From contig OX439036.1 of assembly GCA_949317995.1 (NCBI GenBank), forward strand, positions 19,938,854 to 20,002,853: DNA of 64,000 nucleotides. The letters are read 5' to 3'. Positions 22,166 to 33,259 of the stretch are shown here, in pieces. A program made the position numbers and the translations under genes. The notes under the pieces are model-generated. The model did no database searches. It was given only the letters and a program-made list of their open reading frames with translations, and had not been told where the DNA came from. Position 1 is the stretch's first letter. Every line of letters starts with the position of its first letter. The DNA is from Acholoe squamosa. Lineage: Eukaryota > Annelida > Polychaeta > Phyllodocida > Polynoidae.

Positions 22166-22507
22166 CAGGGGCGTAGGAAAAGGGGGGGCCAGGGGGGCCC
22201 GGGCCCCGCCAATCCCAGAGGAGGTGGGGCCTGAATATGTCTGGGCCCCCCCAATATTTGTCAAGACCCATGATAAAATGCAAAGATTTCCCCCAAATTT
22301 TTCACAAATATGGTAGCACAATGGAAAAGGGGGGCCTGGGCTTAAAATCACAGGCAAAAGTCATCAAAGATATTTTAATACATATATCTTATATACCCAT
22401 GAATAAGTGTCAGCCCACTCTATCCGATGAATTACGATCGGTGCGTCAGGGCCCCCCTGGGCTTGGCCCTGGGCCCCCCAAATCAAGATTTGGTTCCTAC
22501 GCCTCTG
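22166..22507. mobile_element. 342-bp MITE with GGGGCGTAGG-type TIRs
   Basis: It starts CAGGGGCGTAGGAA and ends TTCCTACGCCTCTG (one mismatch), flanked by TATCT at 22,161-22,165 and 22,508-22,512, a 5-bp target duplication. The interior has G-rich and C-rich subterminal tracts (GGGGGGCC and GGCCCCCC) and no transposase. CAGGGGCG ends are typical of hAT-like non-autonomous elements. The ORFs across it (22,080-22,521) are not genes. Confidence 0.8.
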
Positions 22508-23229
22508 TATCTGTCTGGTGATTTTGTTAATCCACATGGCTGATGCTACTAAGCAACTATAATAACAGTAGCCTAGGTGGCTAAGGAAGTCCTAATTGCA
22601 ATCACTGCTGCTATTTGTAATACATCAGTACTCTCAAAGGTGATGTCAGTCTCAAAGACTTTGTGAGTCAGTAGACGGCAGCCAATAAGAAGATTCAGAA
22701 GATTTAGCTGATGGACCGCCAGAAATTTCCAAACTGGCAGACAAAAAATTATGTCTGGCTATAATTTTGGGCCACATTTTGGTTTTCATGGTTTGCAAAT
22801 CAGACCATTATCAAGGTTTTTGCAGCCGCAGGCAAAAGCTACTCATAATTTGTTTCAATGGACACATCATATGGGAGGCTGTAACTGATATATAAAACTA
22901 TAGGTCACTTCAATATTTAGACAAGGGGTTTAACAAATACTATGTGATTTTCATGGGTTTCAGAGAAAGTAGCAGTATCCTTAAGTTGGGCCTTCAAAAC
23001 ACGCCTTACAATGCAATGGGGCATAGTTTCAGAAGATCTGGTAAGGGTAACCTTTTGTCAGAGAAACCATTCACTAATTGTTATTGTTTTAAAGTTGATA
23101 ATATTTGGATTCCAAACAATGTCTGTACTTTGAATGATATAAGGGGTGACATGAGAGCGATAAGGAGGACAAGGGATGGGACAGCAGTTTTTCTCATAGA
23201 GCAGAGTTAAAAGAGGAAACAAAGACAAT

Positions 23230-24700
23230 GCTAGGCGAAAGACCCACCATTAGAGAAAGGTCTTTCCGGGTTTACTGTGGGCTTCTTCAGAGATAAATGG
23301 GTGCTCAAAGAACACTGCAGTAAGTGCCATTAGTGCAAAATAGATGACTGCAGAAACAAAGGTTCTGTACAACACAATGTGTCAGCTGGGGCCTGTTTCA
23401 AAACCTCTATCAGTAGACATATTAGGCAAATCTGTTTCCAAAGTTGCTATATTGGCTTTTGGTGCTATATTTGATATTTTAATGTCTGCTATATCAAATT
23501 ATGGCATAGTACCCAATACCTCTCTATTATAGACAAAGTCAATCTGTTTCAGAATGGATTTAATGTCACCAAAAGTTGTTATATTAACTGAAATATTATA
23601 TTTTGGCCTGTTTAAAAACTGAATTTCTATGTGCACCTCTGAGGTACATGTAGAATATATTGAGGAAATATAAAATGTAATACTGATGACATTATTCATA
23701 TGGGGGTAAAGTATGTGTGTTACACATATATCCACCAGACTTCAGTTACTTAATATCTTTTAGGTCGTTAGTTAGGGACATACTAGCATACAATTAGCCA
23801 ATAGAGAATGTTAATGGCTTGAAGAAGCATTGTCAGAACTTATGAGCTCAAATATAACCACATTTTGAGGCCTTATAATGCCAGTTTCCTAATATATCTA
23901 TCTGTTTCAAAAGTTGCTATCTTAATGGGAGAGATACACACCCTAATTTAGGCGTTGCCCTATTTGTGTTATATTTAGTTCTGAAACAGATTGATATATT
24001 AGGAAATTGGCACTTTTAAATTGGTTATACTAAGTGCTAATAGCTCTACAAAATATCTAAAAGTTTTGAAACAGGCCATACATGGTCTTCTTTGTGATTA
24101 ATGATATAACAACCAGACAAGAATGAATAATTTTGATTCAAATAGGTCTGAGGTAAGGTCTTCTTAAGTTGAAATTGTCATTTGCTTATAGTTGATTGTA
24201 TGTACATATATAGTTGTCAGGGAAACAAGCTGTCAGGAAGATTTTAAATGGTGATACCAATGGCAGACCTTTACTTACAAAAAAGACACAGATATATCTA
24301 TCAGACCGCTGTTGTATGACAAGTAATTAATGCTCATAGTAGACGTTTCAGACAATTCTTAATGAGTCAACACCACCCTATATAGCAAGCACCCATCATT
24401 CTATCTGCTATTCCCACTTAGGTTGGAATATTAAATCCATGGGAATTAGCAAGAGGGACTATCATATGTATAAAATACAGATATGGATGTATAAAAAGTA
24501 TGTTGTTTCTGGCGTGTACTGGTTACTTTATGGACTGGCTGGTTACAGTAATGCAACATAGGTCTAGTCTTTCATTAGCCCTATGGGTATAGGGAAAATG
24601 GGATGCGCAACACTGTTATCCGAGTCTGGTATAAAGGTCAGGGCACCAAATGGTAAGGTTGAGTTCCGATATTACATGAGTGTAGCCAAACGATGTAGTC
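23230..24700 (+). repeat. Trace of duplicated unit A
   Basis: Short segments align by eye, in the same orientation, with units B and C. For example, 23,320-23,355 (CCATTAGTGC...GACTGCA) matches 31,246-31,275 and 41,343-41,370. Also 24,480-24,690 (CTTTCATTAGCCCTA...GGGCACCAAATGG) matches 32,270-32,440 and 42,490-42,650. A TIR element (23,390-24,077) interrupts the unit. Identity is lower than between B and C. Confidence 0.4.
23390..24077. mobile_element. TIR element, GGCCTGTTTCAAAAC ends, with inner hairpin
   Basis: GGCCTGTTTCAAAAC at the left end recurs as its complement GTTTTGAAACAGGCC at 24,063-24,077. A second inverted pair of about 29 bp lies inside, near 23,880-23,909 and 23,983-24,012 (TTTCCTAATATATC and complement). 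There is no transposase ORF, and no clear target duplication. The inner hairpin may be an older or nested copy. Confidence 0.55.
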
Positions 24701-26600
24701 TATATTGTCACCTCAGTGCAACAAGGTTGTAAATGGCATATTGGCAAAATTGAGATTTCATCTGTTTAACATCTATCGACCCTCATCTACTGTCTATGCC
24801 TTCTCTTAAACATAATTATTAGGGTTAAAAAAAACAACTTTTTGACTGCATAAAACCTCCAGCTGATTATTAAGATTATACTCAAAATATCATACCAAAG
24901 TGGGATAGCACACACAAGGGCCTATTACACCGTATATATTCTTATGCGATGAAATCAATGAGTTTTGGAATATTATACCCACTCTCAAACAAATTTGTTT
25001 AGAAAAACAGTTGAAACACTGGCAAAAAGTCAGAACAGGTTCCGTGTAGGCCTATGTAGTCCTGACCATGTGGTTCATCTTTATTGTTTGGCTGTACACC
25101 AATATCTGACAATGGTTCATGGTGGTCAGTCAATGGGATGCACTCTGTGCTATTGGTGAGATGTAGCCGTGTTTGTACAGTGTGTATTACAGCCAAACTG
25201 TGCTGAGGGAGCAGGGAAGGGTGCCCTAACAACGTTATCTCAGCTAGCCGCATGTGGTGCTTCATCTGCTCCCAGTGGCAGGATGTATACATAGCTATAC
25301 TGGGGGATGTTGCATATACTTCTACCATATTCAATATGAAATGAAAGCTTTTCATGAAAAAGTTCTATAACCTATTTTGTTTTATCAAAGGGATCATGTT
25401 ATGAAAGAGACTCTCTGCACATGGACTTGCAAGATCAAGAATATAATCAAGAAAGCCTTTCAAGCATACACAAGACTTAGGATATGGTTTATTCCTTACC
25501 AGTATTAAGAGTATGGTGTATCCAAGAAGGAATTTTGCCTAATTTCTGTTTTAGATTGATACGCTCTGTAACCAAACTTTATTGCATATCATGTGTATTG
25601 AGTACGGACACTTTGTCTTACATCAATAGTGGATGTGTTGTGGACGAGAAAACCTGTACCAAGAGGTGGTGCAATCTGACTGATTAGACACCCAAGCTGG
25701 CTGTAAATCCGATGAATTGATACGGGAAAGATCACTATTGGGGTAAAGTGCCATCTGGTTCCACTACCTTCCGTCAACACAATTTTCACTAAACTGATGA
25801 AGTAAAATGTTGCAAAAGCAAAAAGAAAAAAAAGAATCGGTTGGATTCACCCGACTGATAGAATTGGAACCAACGTTTATGTGCTTCAATAGAATTTCTA
25901 ATATTTCAATACCTTAGGCAACAGCTCATTTGACCCCAAACTGCTAGGTACTCCTGCATGCCTGTTGTGTTTGACTGTTGTGAGCCAGCAAGCAGAAATG
26001 GGGGTTCCTGCTTCCTGCGGGATTTAGTACCTATTTTAGCCACCAGGGGGCACCACTATGGGCTAGAATAGGAAAAATATGCCTAAAACGTCTATAGGCT
26101 ACTTTTTTGTGGAGAATTTAAAGATTTTTGATAAAACGTTCTATTTTTGGGGGAAAGGTTCCATATTTGGCATTAAAAAGAATGGTTTTTTTTTTTTCCA
26201 AAATAGGCATTTTTGTTGATGGTAATTTAGCTAATTGGCATAAATTATGCTAATTATAGTTGTATCTGATGACCATGGAGATGTAGGGCCTATTGACATT
26301 CACGAAATGGTCATACATACCCATATTTAGCAAGCTATTCCTCCAAAACTAACAGGACTATCTTCTCATGCAATATATCACAGTAAAGCTAGTGATCTGA
26401 ATTTTAAAGTTGACTTTTAGCACGGAGCACCCTTTCTCCTTGCCTCTACACTGTTACCCTGATACCCTGACTGGTAGGCTGTTTTTACTGACGGTCACTT
26501 CATGGGTGAAGGGGACATGGGAAGGACAGTCACAGGGCAGCCCTACAGTGTAGATTGGGTTACACCTTCGAGGGGATGTTTGGTAAGAGAGGGCTTATTT
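24700..26600. other. Intergenic, no gene seen
   Basis: Overlapping small ORFs at 24,965-25,355 and 25,484-25,789 show no domain. One CTCF-like motif is listed separately. Confidence 0.35.
26040..26053 (+). promoter_or_regulatory. CTCF-like core motif
   Basis: CCACCAGGGGGCAC fits the bilaterian CTCF core CCASYAGRKGGCRS at every position. Occupancy cannot be judged from sequence. Confidence 0.45.
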
Positions 26601-26657
26601 TAGAAATGAGGAGCATAAGGTATGGTTAGAGAGATAGACAGATAGGTAAAGGAGGGA

Positions 26658-26658
26658 C

Positions 26659-26722
<64 letters not shown>

Positions 26723-26732
26723 AGAGAGAGAA
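26658..26732. repeat. (GA)n microsatellite
   Basis: About 75 bp of near-pure AG/GA. It gives rise to Ser/Leu-repeat ORFs that are not genes. Confidence 0.95.
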
Positions 26733-27081
26733 GCAGTCTGTATGTGCATGTGTATGTGGAGGAAGAGAGGGAGACAGTGAGAGGGAGAGAGATTTGGCAG
26801 GCCCCTGTATTTGCTTTGTGAATTATAAATATGCCTTTACATATTATGATGCAGATCTGTACTTCTCTCTTGGCCATGTCCCCTGGCCATGTATTTCAGG
26901 GAAGATGAGCACCATTATTGTCCAGCCATCTGCATTATTTAATTACATATGCAATATATCTCTTTCCAATGAGGCTAAAAGTAGAAATGGTTTCCCTCTT
27001 ATGGGCAGCAATAAGATAGGTAGTGACACAATGTTTTTTTTTATTGTGCCAGGTCAGCAGCAAGATCAGCAAGGACATTAC

Positions 27082-27233
27082 CCAATGCCTTTACCTTATT
27101 GCTCCCCTTGCAGCACTAGCTGTATCCAATAACCCTATACCTAGATGTGATTCCCTCCAGTAGTGGATTCCACTGATGCTGGCAGTGGCTCTGGTGCCTG
27201 GGGTGGCTGTAAATGGGCAGACAGTGTTGTATT
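27082..27233 (-). pseudogene. Inverted, damaged copy of the duplicated exon-like segment
   Basis: On the minus strand it begins after a TTTTTTCTAG acceptor and ends at a GTAATG donor, and it is homologous to 40,468-40,593 and 59,901-60,029. Insertions of about 20 bp break the frame (stops in the middle). It lies in opposite orientation to the other two copies, so part of this unit has been inverted. Confidence 0.4.
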
Positions 27234-27561
27234 CTAGAAAAAGGGATATTATAAAAGCCTCTAGAGTTACATTTCTGGTATTGGTATTGTCAATGAGATT
27301 ACCGTGAATTGCAATATCAAATATCAGCGAACAACTGATACATCCTAAAGGTTTATGCCTTTAAGGGTGGGCCAAATTTGACTCTACCTGCCATAGGTTG
27401 ACACCTAACAACGGCTCTATCCTCTTCTTGATCTCATTCTTTTTGAAGAATCTCAAAACGAAAAAGGGACCTCAAGTTGGAGGAGTCTACCCAGGGGGTA
27501 TAAAATGTTAGATCAATTTTGGCAGCTAGTTGTGTTGACATATCTTGATTAATATGCGTTC

Positions 27562-27663
27562 AATGTATGTTATGAGACCCCACTTGTGGGTTTAGGGGTC
27601 AATAATCGCAGGTCGTGGATTATTGACCCCTATACCCACAAGTGGGGTCTCATAACATGCATT
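27562..27663. repeat. Long hairpin, 46-bp arms
   Basis: Arms 27,562-27,607 and 27,618-27,663 are complementary with two mismatches and a 10-nt loop. Core arm sequence: TGAGACCCCACTTGTGGG. It is probably a foldback MITE or the remains of one. Confidence 0.85.
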
Positions 27664-27914
27664 AAGGCATTTATCTGATAGATTCCTCCATTTTGTATTA
27701 CCTTCTTACCTTATAACCCCAGAATTAATCCAGGAAAAGACATTTTGTAAGTGCATGCAATCCGCACGGTTTGCCAAGCTGTCATGGCCATTTTGTCACT
27801 CTGGCCAACATACCTTTACACACATTTTTCGGGTGGAACCCGATGATGTCAAGTCCTGTACTTTTAGGAACAAGAAATAGACAATCTCTAGTTGGTGTTT
27901 GCCTACATTTTGTA

Positions 27915-28126
27915 TCCATTTTCTTCGAAATAAATAAGAATCCAATGATTTTACACAGCGATCCAACGCACATGGTCATTTCGTCTTGTTGACGAAGCGG
28001 GTAGGTGCCAGGATGTACCTGACCTACTTTCAGCTGAAGATCTTGGTCAGCAAGCCGCAATGGCTGGTGCCGACACATATCGCTATGGAAAATCAATGGA
28101 TTCTTATTTATTTTGAAGAAAATGGA
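27915..28126. repeat. Inverted repeat, 48-bp arms, 116-bp spacer
   Basis: 27,915-27,962 and 28,079-28,126 are inverted copies with about five mismatches (core AAATAAATAAGAATCCA). Because of this, the plus ORF 27,771-27,992 and the minus ORF 27,782-28,198 encode the same peptide (F-x-I-N-K-N-P). This is a repeat effect and not two genes. Confidence 0.8.
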
Positions 28127-28283
28127 GAAATTGGGCATGGCATGTTCATCTAGGATATCTAAGGATGTTGCCCTGTTAATAACTCCACCTTCCACCATTG
28201 GATTCTATGCTAATGAGGTGTGTAAACATCAGGTAGGTCGGAAAACTTTTTCAAATCCTCCATGTGTATTGGTTTCTAGCACC

Positions 28284-28355
28284 AGTCGGCTTGGTATAGT
28301 GGACAGCGAGCTCGTCTCCTGCCACAGCGGCCGGGGATCGATTCCCCGTTGAACC
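28284..28355 (+). ncRNA. tRNA-derived SINE head or tRNA pseudogene
   Basis: The A-box region TTGGTATAGTGG (28,291-28,302) and B box GATCGATTC (28,337-28,345) are correctly spaced for RNA polymerase III. A perfect T-arm is visible: stem CGGGG/CCCCG with 7-nt loop (28,332-28,348). The acceptor ends do not pair and no proper anticodon stem forms, so it is not a working tRNA; it most resembles Gly/Glu/Asp tRNAs. A SINE body may extend to about 28,440. Confidence 0.6.
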
Positions 28356-28797
28356 CTGAATGGTTTTAACTGGAAATGTATGGCGAGGTTGACTTTGTAT
28401 ACTTCTCCAATTTATTAACATGTCCAGACTCTAACCAAAGGCTTCTTGAAGATGTCCAAAAGGGGTTAGAGTAGGGTTATGGCTGGATAATGAACCAGGG
28501 TTATGACCAAAAAAGCACTGTAGAGGCCAGAATTGTGAGATAATCAGTTTTCAACACTTTCTCAATAATGCTATTTCAATGTTGTCGACTGTCACCTATT
28601 TCACATCTGACACTATAGGGTACATACTGATTCCTCAAAAGGGCCCTTACTTAAGAGATTATAAGGTCCCTTTCCTCACTACCCATTGTGGGAAACTTAG
28701 CACAAATTGCCGTAAAAAGCATAATTGTCACATATACTACCTTGAATCTATGTGAGCAACAGCAGCTGTATTAATCAATGAATTATTCATGTGCAAA

Positions 28798-29212
28798 CCA
28801 ATGGGCACATCAATGTTGATTCAGCGTTGAAACGTTTGCAATGTTTGCATGTCAACAGTTGATTCAGGGTTGAAATGTAGTTGAATTTGAAAGTTGATAT
28901 AACATAATCAAAACCAACTGTGATTCAACATCTAACCATCAGTGCTGATTCATTGTTTCTATTTCTATGTTGATTTCACATTGTTTCAACATTGTGTCAA
29001 TGTTGAAACAACATTGATAGTCGTTAGGGGATTCTTTGTTGACATGTCAATGTTGAATTGAATCAATGTTGAAATAGATATTGTTGATATGTCACCTGTT
29101 GATTAGAATTGAAATAGACTAATTGAAAAAGTGTTGAAGACAGGTTGATTAACACCATCAGCACAATATCAACTGGTTGTCAACGTTGATGCAACATTCT
29201 GTGCCCACTGGG
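28798..29212. mobile_element. CCARTGGGCACA-ended element with CAACGTTGA repeats
   Basis: Ends CCAATGGGCACA (28,798) and TGTGCCCACTGG (to 29,212) are inverted with one mismatch. The interior is a degenerate tandem of about 20-bp units built on CAATGTTGAAA/TTTCAACATTG, which is itself self-complementary. It has no coding capacity. Ends of this type with CAACGTTGA interiors are widespread in animal genomes; I do not assign a superfamily. Confidence 0.65.
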
Positions 29213-30290
29213 AACTTTCCGTCACTCCAAGAAACCCCGATATCCTCTCCCCCTAATGGCATTGCTCCATATTCACTGCGGAACTCTTGGTGTGCAACTG
29301 GTACTTATGCTGATCAACGTTAAGAGTGCTTAACCCACCAGTGCCATATCAAGCAATGGTAGCCTACATTAGGGTTCACGGTAACAAGGAATAAATTTGA
29401 TTATGAATTCCACAGGAGGTTTGCAATAGAAATCTAGCCGTTAGTCTTCAATATCTTGTCCTTACACTGTGGTTCTGCATATGTTGGTATAGTGTGATAC
29501 CACAACGTAGATCAGAACTTAAAGCATCCAGTGGAGACGCTAGAACAAAGGGGAATAATGAGAAGTAAATGAATGGTCCAGGAGACCACTGATTCTTCCC
29601 CGGTCAGTGATCCATCCTTCGAGCTCCTACCTGCTGCTTGTCCTAGGGTGAAATATAGCCTTTGAAGGTTTACATGATGGCAATTCATCAGTGAACTATA
29701 AAGGACAAGTGTAGTTCCCTTTATCTAGCTACACGTTCCCCCAGGCAGAAATCTATTTCAAAGGATGGAGAACAGAGGAGCAGATCATAGATTGCTTCCT
29801 CTAAGTCCTTACAGAGTCATTAGGTCTTCTAACTCTCTCACCAGAACAATGATTGGCTGACAGCTGGTACATAGACCATAGAGCATTGTAATGCTAAACC
29901 ACTCAGAATCTAATGGTGCCATAATCCCATATCTGAGGTGGGTGTTACAATTGATGCATGGCAGAGAACAAAGCCAATTCTCAGCCTTTATTATCCACCA
30001 ATCCCCTGATATCTGCTACTGTCAGCACAGATAGAGCCTCAATGCAAGGAATATCTGTCAGCAAAAATCAAGGCCCTGGTGATGTACTGAAGTCATTGTC
30101 TACAATAATGGTTTGTGTGCATTTAGAGGATAGGCATATTCCTTGGATTTATCTTTTCATATGGACTAAACCAGATGTCATAGAGAGTCGATGAATATTT
30201 CTTGCTGTCCCATGTTTCAAGTAAAAGTGAACCCTACATTCTTTCAATAGAAATTTAAATCCCTGATTTGTGTTACATCAATGCACAGTA
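29213..30290. other. Intergenic, no gene seen
   Basis: No repeat ends or coding signals identified. The 78-codon ORF at 29,958-30,194 has no recognisable domain. Confidence 0.4.
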
Positions 30291-30299
30291 TGGGCAGTC

Positions 30300-30400
30300 T
30301 TGTCAGGATGACAACATGAGTCGTCAATGTGACGACTCTGTACTGTCAGTATTGTCATCCTGACAACTCAAGTCGTCATTTTGACTACCTAAAGTTGTAG
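30300..30400. repeat. Nested inverted repeats built on GTCGTCA/TGACGAC
   Basis: TTGTCAGGATGACAA (30,300-30,314) is the exact complement of 30,352-30,366. Between them, 30,318-30,338 is a second hairpin (GAGTCGTCA, 3-nt loop, TGACGACTC). The whole motif also recurs as a direct repeat at 52-bp spacing. This is a strong cruciform-forming patch. Confidence 0.75.
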
Positions 30401-33191
30401 TTTTAGGTATCGTCAACTTGAGGACCTAAAGTGGTCGCTGCTGACTAGTTTTGGATCTTCCATGTTTTCAATGTGCAAGGATAATGGCCTCTGTTAGCTT
30501 CCCATAAGTTAAACAGGTCTATTTTTGGCTGTTATTTAATCAAAGTTAGAATGTGAAACTATAGGTTTTGATGAACAGAAGGATAAAACCACATCATCCA
30601 CCCTAACAATAATCGGTATGAACTTGATTATCTTTGCATGGCCAGTGTCACCAAATCCTCCTGTGGGTAATGAATGGCAAATGAAGTGTTTTTACGAGGT
30701 ACCTGAATGTTAATATGTGGAAAAACTGGAAGTAAATAGATCTGTACATCTTGTGAGCTCTTGTAGTCCCATTTTCCCAAAAGAAAACACACTAGAACAG
30801 AGGTGATTCAAACAAGGAGACTTGACATTTCCCAATAATAGACAGGTTTTGAGGGATGTTACGCACGGATTTTTGTTAATGAAGCGTTGACTGTGGAGTA
30901 GCGAATAACCTGGCGACAAGCCAGCAATATTTATGGTGAATGGGCTACTTTAAAGGTCCTTTCAAATTTCCTACCTTGACAGACAGACAAAGGTTGAAAG
31001 GTCTGGGGATTCTCATTTCCATTTGACTCATAGTTATTGCTGCTGGAGGAAGACATTTGGTTCAGAAGAATGTCTCTGTATTTAGAATGCTTAAATGTGT
31101 ACATTTCTCATGTGAGAAACTATTCACAACCAAGAAAGAAGACAATGATGCTGGTGATTTGAATACCACCAGTATCTACAATGGGTATTTGCAGCACCAC
31201 TGAAGGTCTCCGTGTAGATGATTGACCAATGAAGGTAATCATTGACATTAGTGCGAAATTACTAACTGCACAACCATATCTAAAGTACCACCAATGTGGT
31301 AGCGCTGTGGTAGCAATGATGCCTTCAGATTTATGTTCCTTTGGATGATACATTTTAGCAGTGCCTTATTTGTGAATCATGCTGACCCTTCAGGAATGAA
31401 TGTAATGAGGCTGTTACTAACCATGGCTATATTGACTCAACATGATGACAAATGGACATGATACACAGTAATACACTCTTCAACCTTAAAGGCTGAGGTC
31501 AAATATCACAGATTAAAGTTTTGACAAACATACAGGTTTGACATTATCACACATTCCTGATGATAATAAAGCCTTTAAATGGAACTGATTAATTAGACAT
31601 ATCATTCAGTTGTTTTTTTTGTAAGGCAGAATTGAAGAAGTAGTGAACAGTGGTGATTTTCAAGTCAAGCCATTTCCCCAGTGACAGTTGGCAAGGTGGT
31701 TGATGTCGAAGTATGTGGAAAATGGGAGGGGTGTTTGTGTTAATTAGAGACACTGGAAAGTTGTTCTCTCTCTTTGGATCGCCATTCTCTACAAACCCTA
31801 GGACTCATTTCAAAATACTTGCATTCATAGCATTGCTAGTATGTCATGGAGAATTTCATAAAAGAATATATGAAATCTCACACCGCAGTTGACATGGAGA
31901 AGAATGGACTTCACACCTTTTGTATATTTCATACAGCCAATAGTATATGGTGGTTATTATACTTGGACAGGATTGAAAGGGGGTGTAAAGCATCCTGCTC
32001 CCAGAGGTTTGGCCCAATGATATCATACATGTTTAATAGGCATAACTTGCAATATAATCCTTGAATTTGTAGTATGTCCCAATCATTTATTCAATAGAAA
32101 TTGGAGGATTCAAAAATTGCACTTTTGTGATTTGTTATACCACCCTAGAGCAGTAATAGTGTAAAAACCTATCTTGTATCCTATGCCCATTTAGATTGGT
32201 AGATCTATCCAGGGGGTTTTGTAAAGTGTGGTTTGCATCAACCAGACATGTGAAATGAGGAATAATATGACATATAAAAAGATGCACATGTATAGTTTGT
32301 AGTATTTATGGACCTATTGGGTATAAAGATACCATAAAGCTACTCTTTCATTAACCCTAGGGGTAAAGGGAATGGGGCATGGACAGAAATGCCATTTAGG
32401 GCTGGAACATAGGTCGGGCACCAAACGGGTAGGTCAGAATTGGATATTGCAGTGTTGTATGCAGTGGGATGTATGTAACTGTGATAAAATCTTCCAAGGG
32501 TGAGGATTGATGTGCTTCATTGATGGCTTCTATTCATAAAGCTTGATAAAACTGAAGATTGTAGGAAATAAACCAGAGTACACTGTTCTTCTGAACACGG
32601 ATAAGACATAGCCAAAGAGGATGCTTTTTCGGCTTGTTCTTTATCAACGGGATGACAGGAAGGATTTTGTGCAGAGAGGTGAAATGTTTTAGCTGTCCTG
32701 TCAGAGCAGTCAAAACCTTTCACTCCCCTACTGTGTGTTGTAGCATGAAAAAGAAAATCATATTCCTTTGTGGTTTACAGTAGTGCACAGAGTTATCATT
32801 GAAAAACAGGTTAGAATCGTTTAGGCTGCCCTACCGCGTGAAGAGGGTTGAACTTTTCTTTTACACCCTTTTCAGAAGAGTTCATTTTTTGCCCCTTTCA
32901 CATCCCACCATCTAACCTATTGGTAAATAAATTTATGCACACCTCTTCACTGTGTTTATGTAAGCCCAAACTCACAGCTTGCGCTGCTTCTCTCACTCCC
33001 CCCCTCTCTCTCTCTTTCTCTGAATTCCTCACTCTCTGCTTTCCTTTTTCTGAGTGACTCACTTTTGCTGGCTACTTTTATTTGTATTCTACAAGGCCAG
33101 CCTTAACTTAGGTTCGGGCCAGGTCTAGATGCACTGGTACATGGCTGCCCAAGTCCTAGAGACCGTTGTAGACAATAAATGAGTTGCACAG

Positions 33192-33194
<3 letters not shown>

Positions 33195-33257
<63 letters not shown>
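33195..33257. repeat. (TA)n microsatellite
   Basis: About 63 bp of uninterrupted TA. The homologous position of unit C (about 43,350) has only short TATATAT, so it expanded after duplication. Confidence 0.95.

Positions 33258-33259
<2 letters not shown>

Noticed and set aside
22080-22521. Gly/Pro-rich ORFs
   Set aside because: They span the G/C-tract MITE at 22,166-22,507.
26626-26877. 83-codon minus-strand ORF with Ser/Leu repeats
   Set aside because: It is the (GA)n microsatellite read in frame.
27771-28198. ORFs of 73 and 138 codons on opposite strands with the same peptide
   Set aside because: Explained by a 48-bp inverted repeat; no domain and no conserved start.
28284-28355. Functional tRNA gene
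   Set aside because: The T-arm and A/B boxes are good, but acceptor strands do not pair and the anticodon arm is not formed.
31120-31353. Minus-strand ORF sharing a short peptide (I-Q-I-T-S-I-I-V-F) with 41,221-41,436
   Set aside because: The similarity follows from the segmental duplication; upstream parts are not conserved in frame, so coding constraint is not shown.
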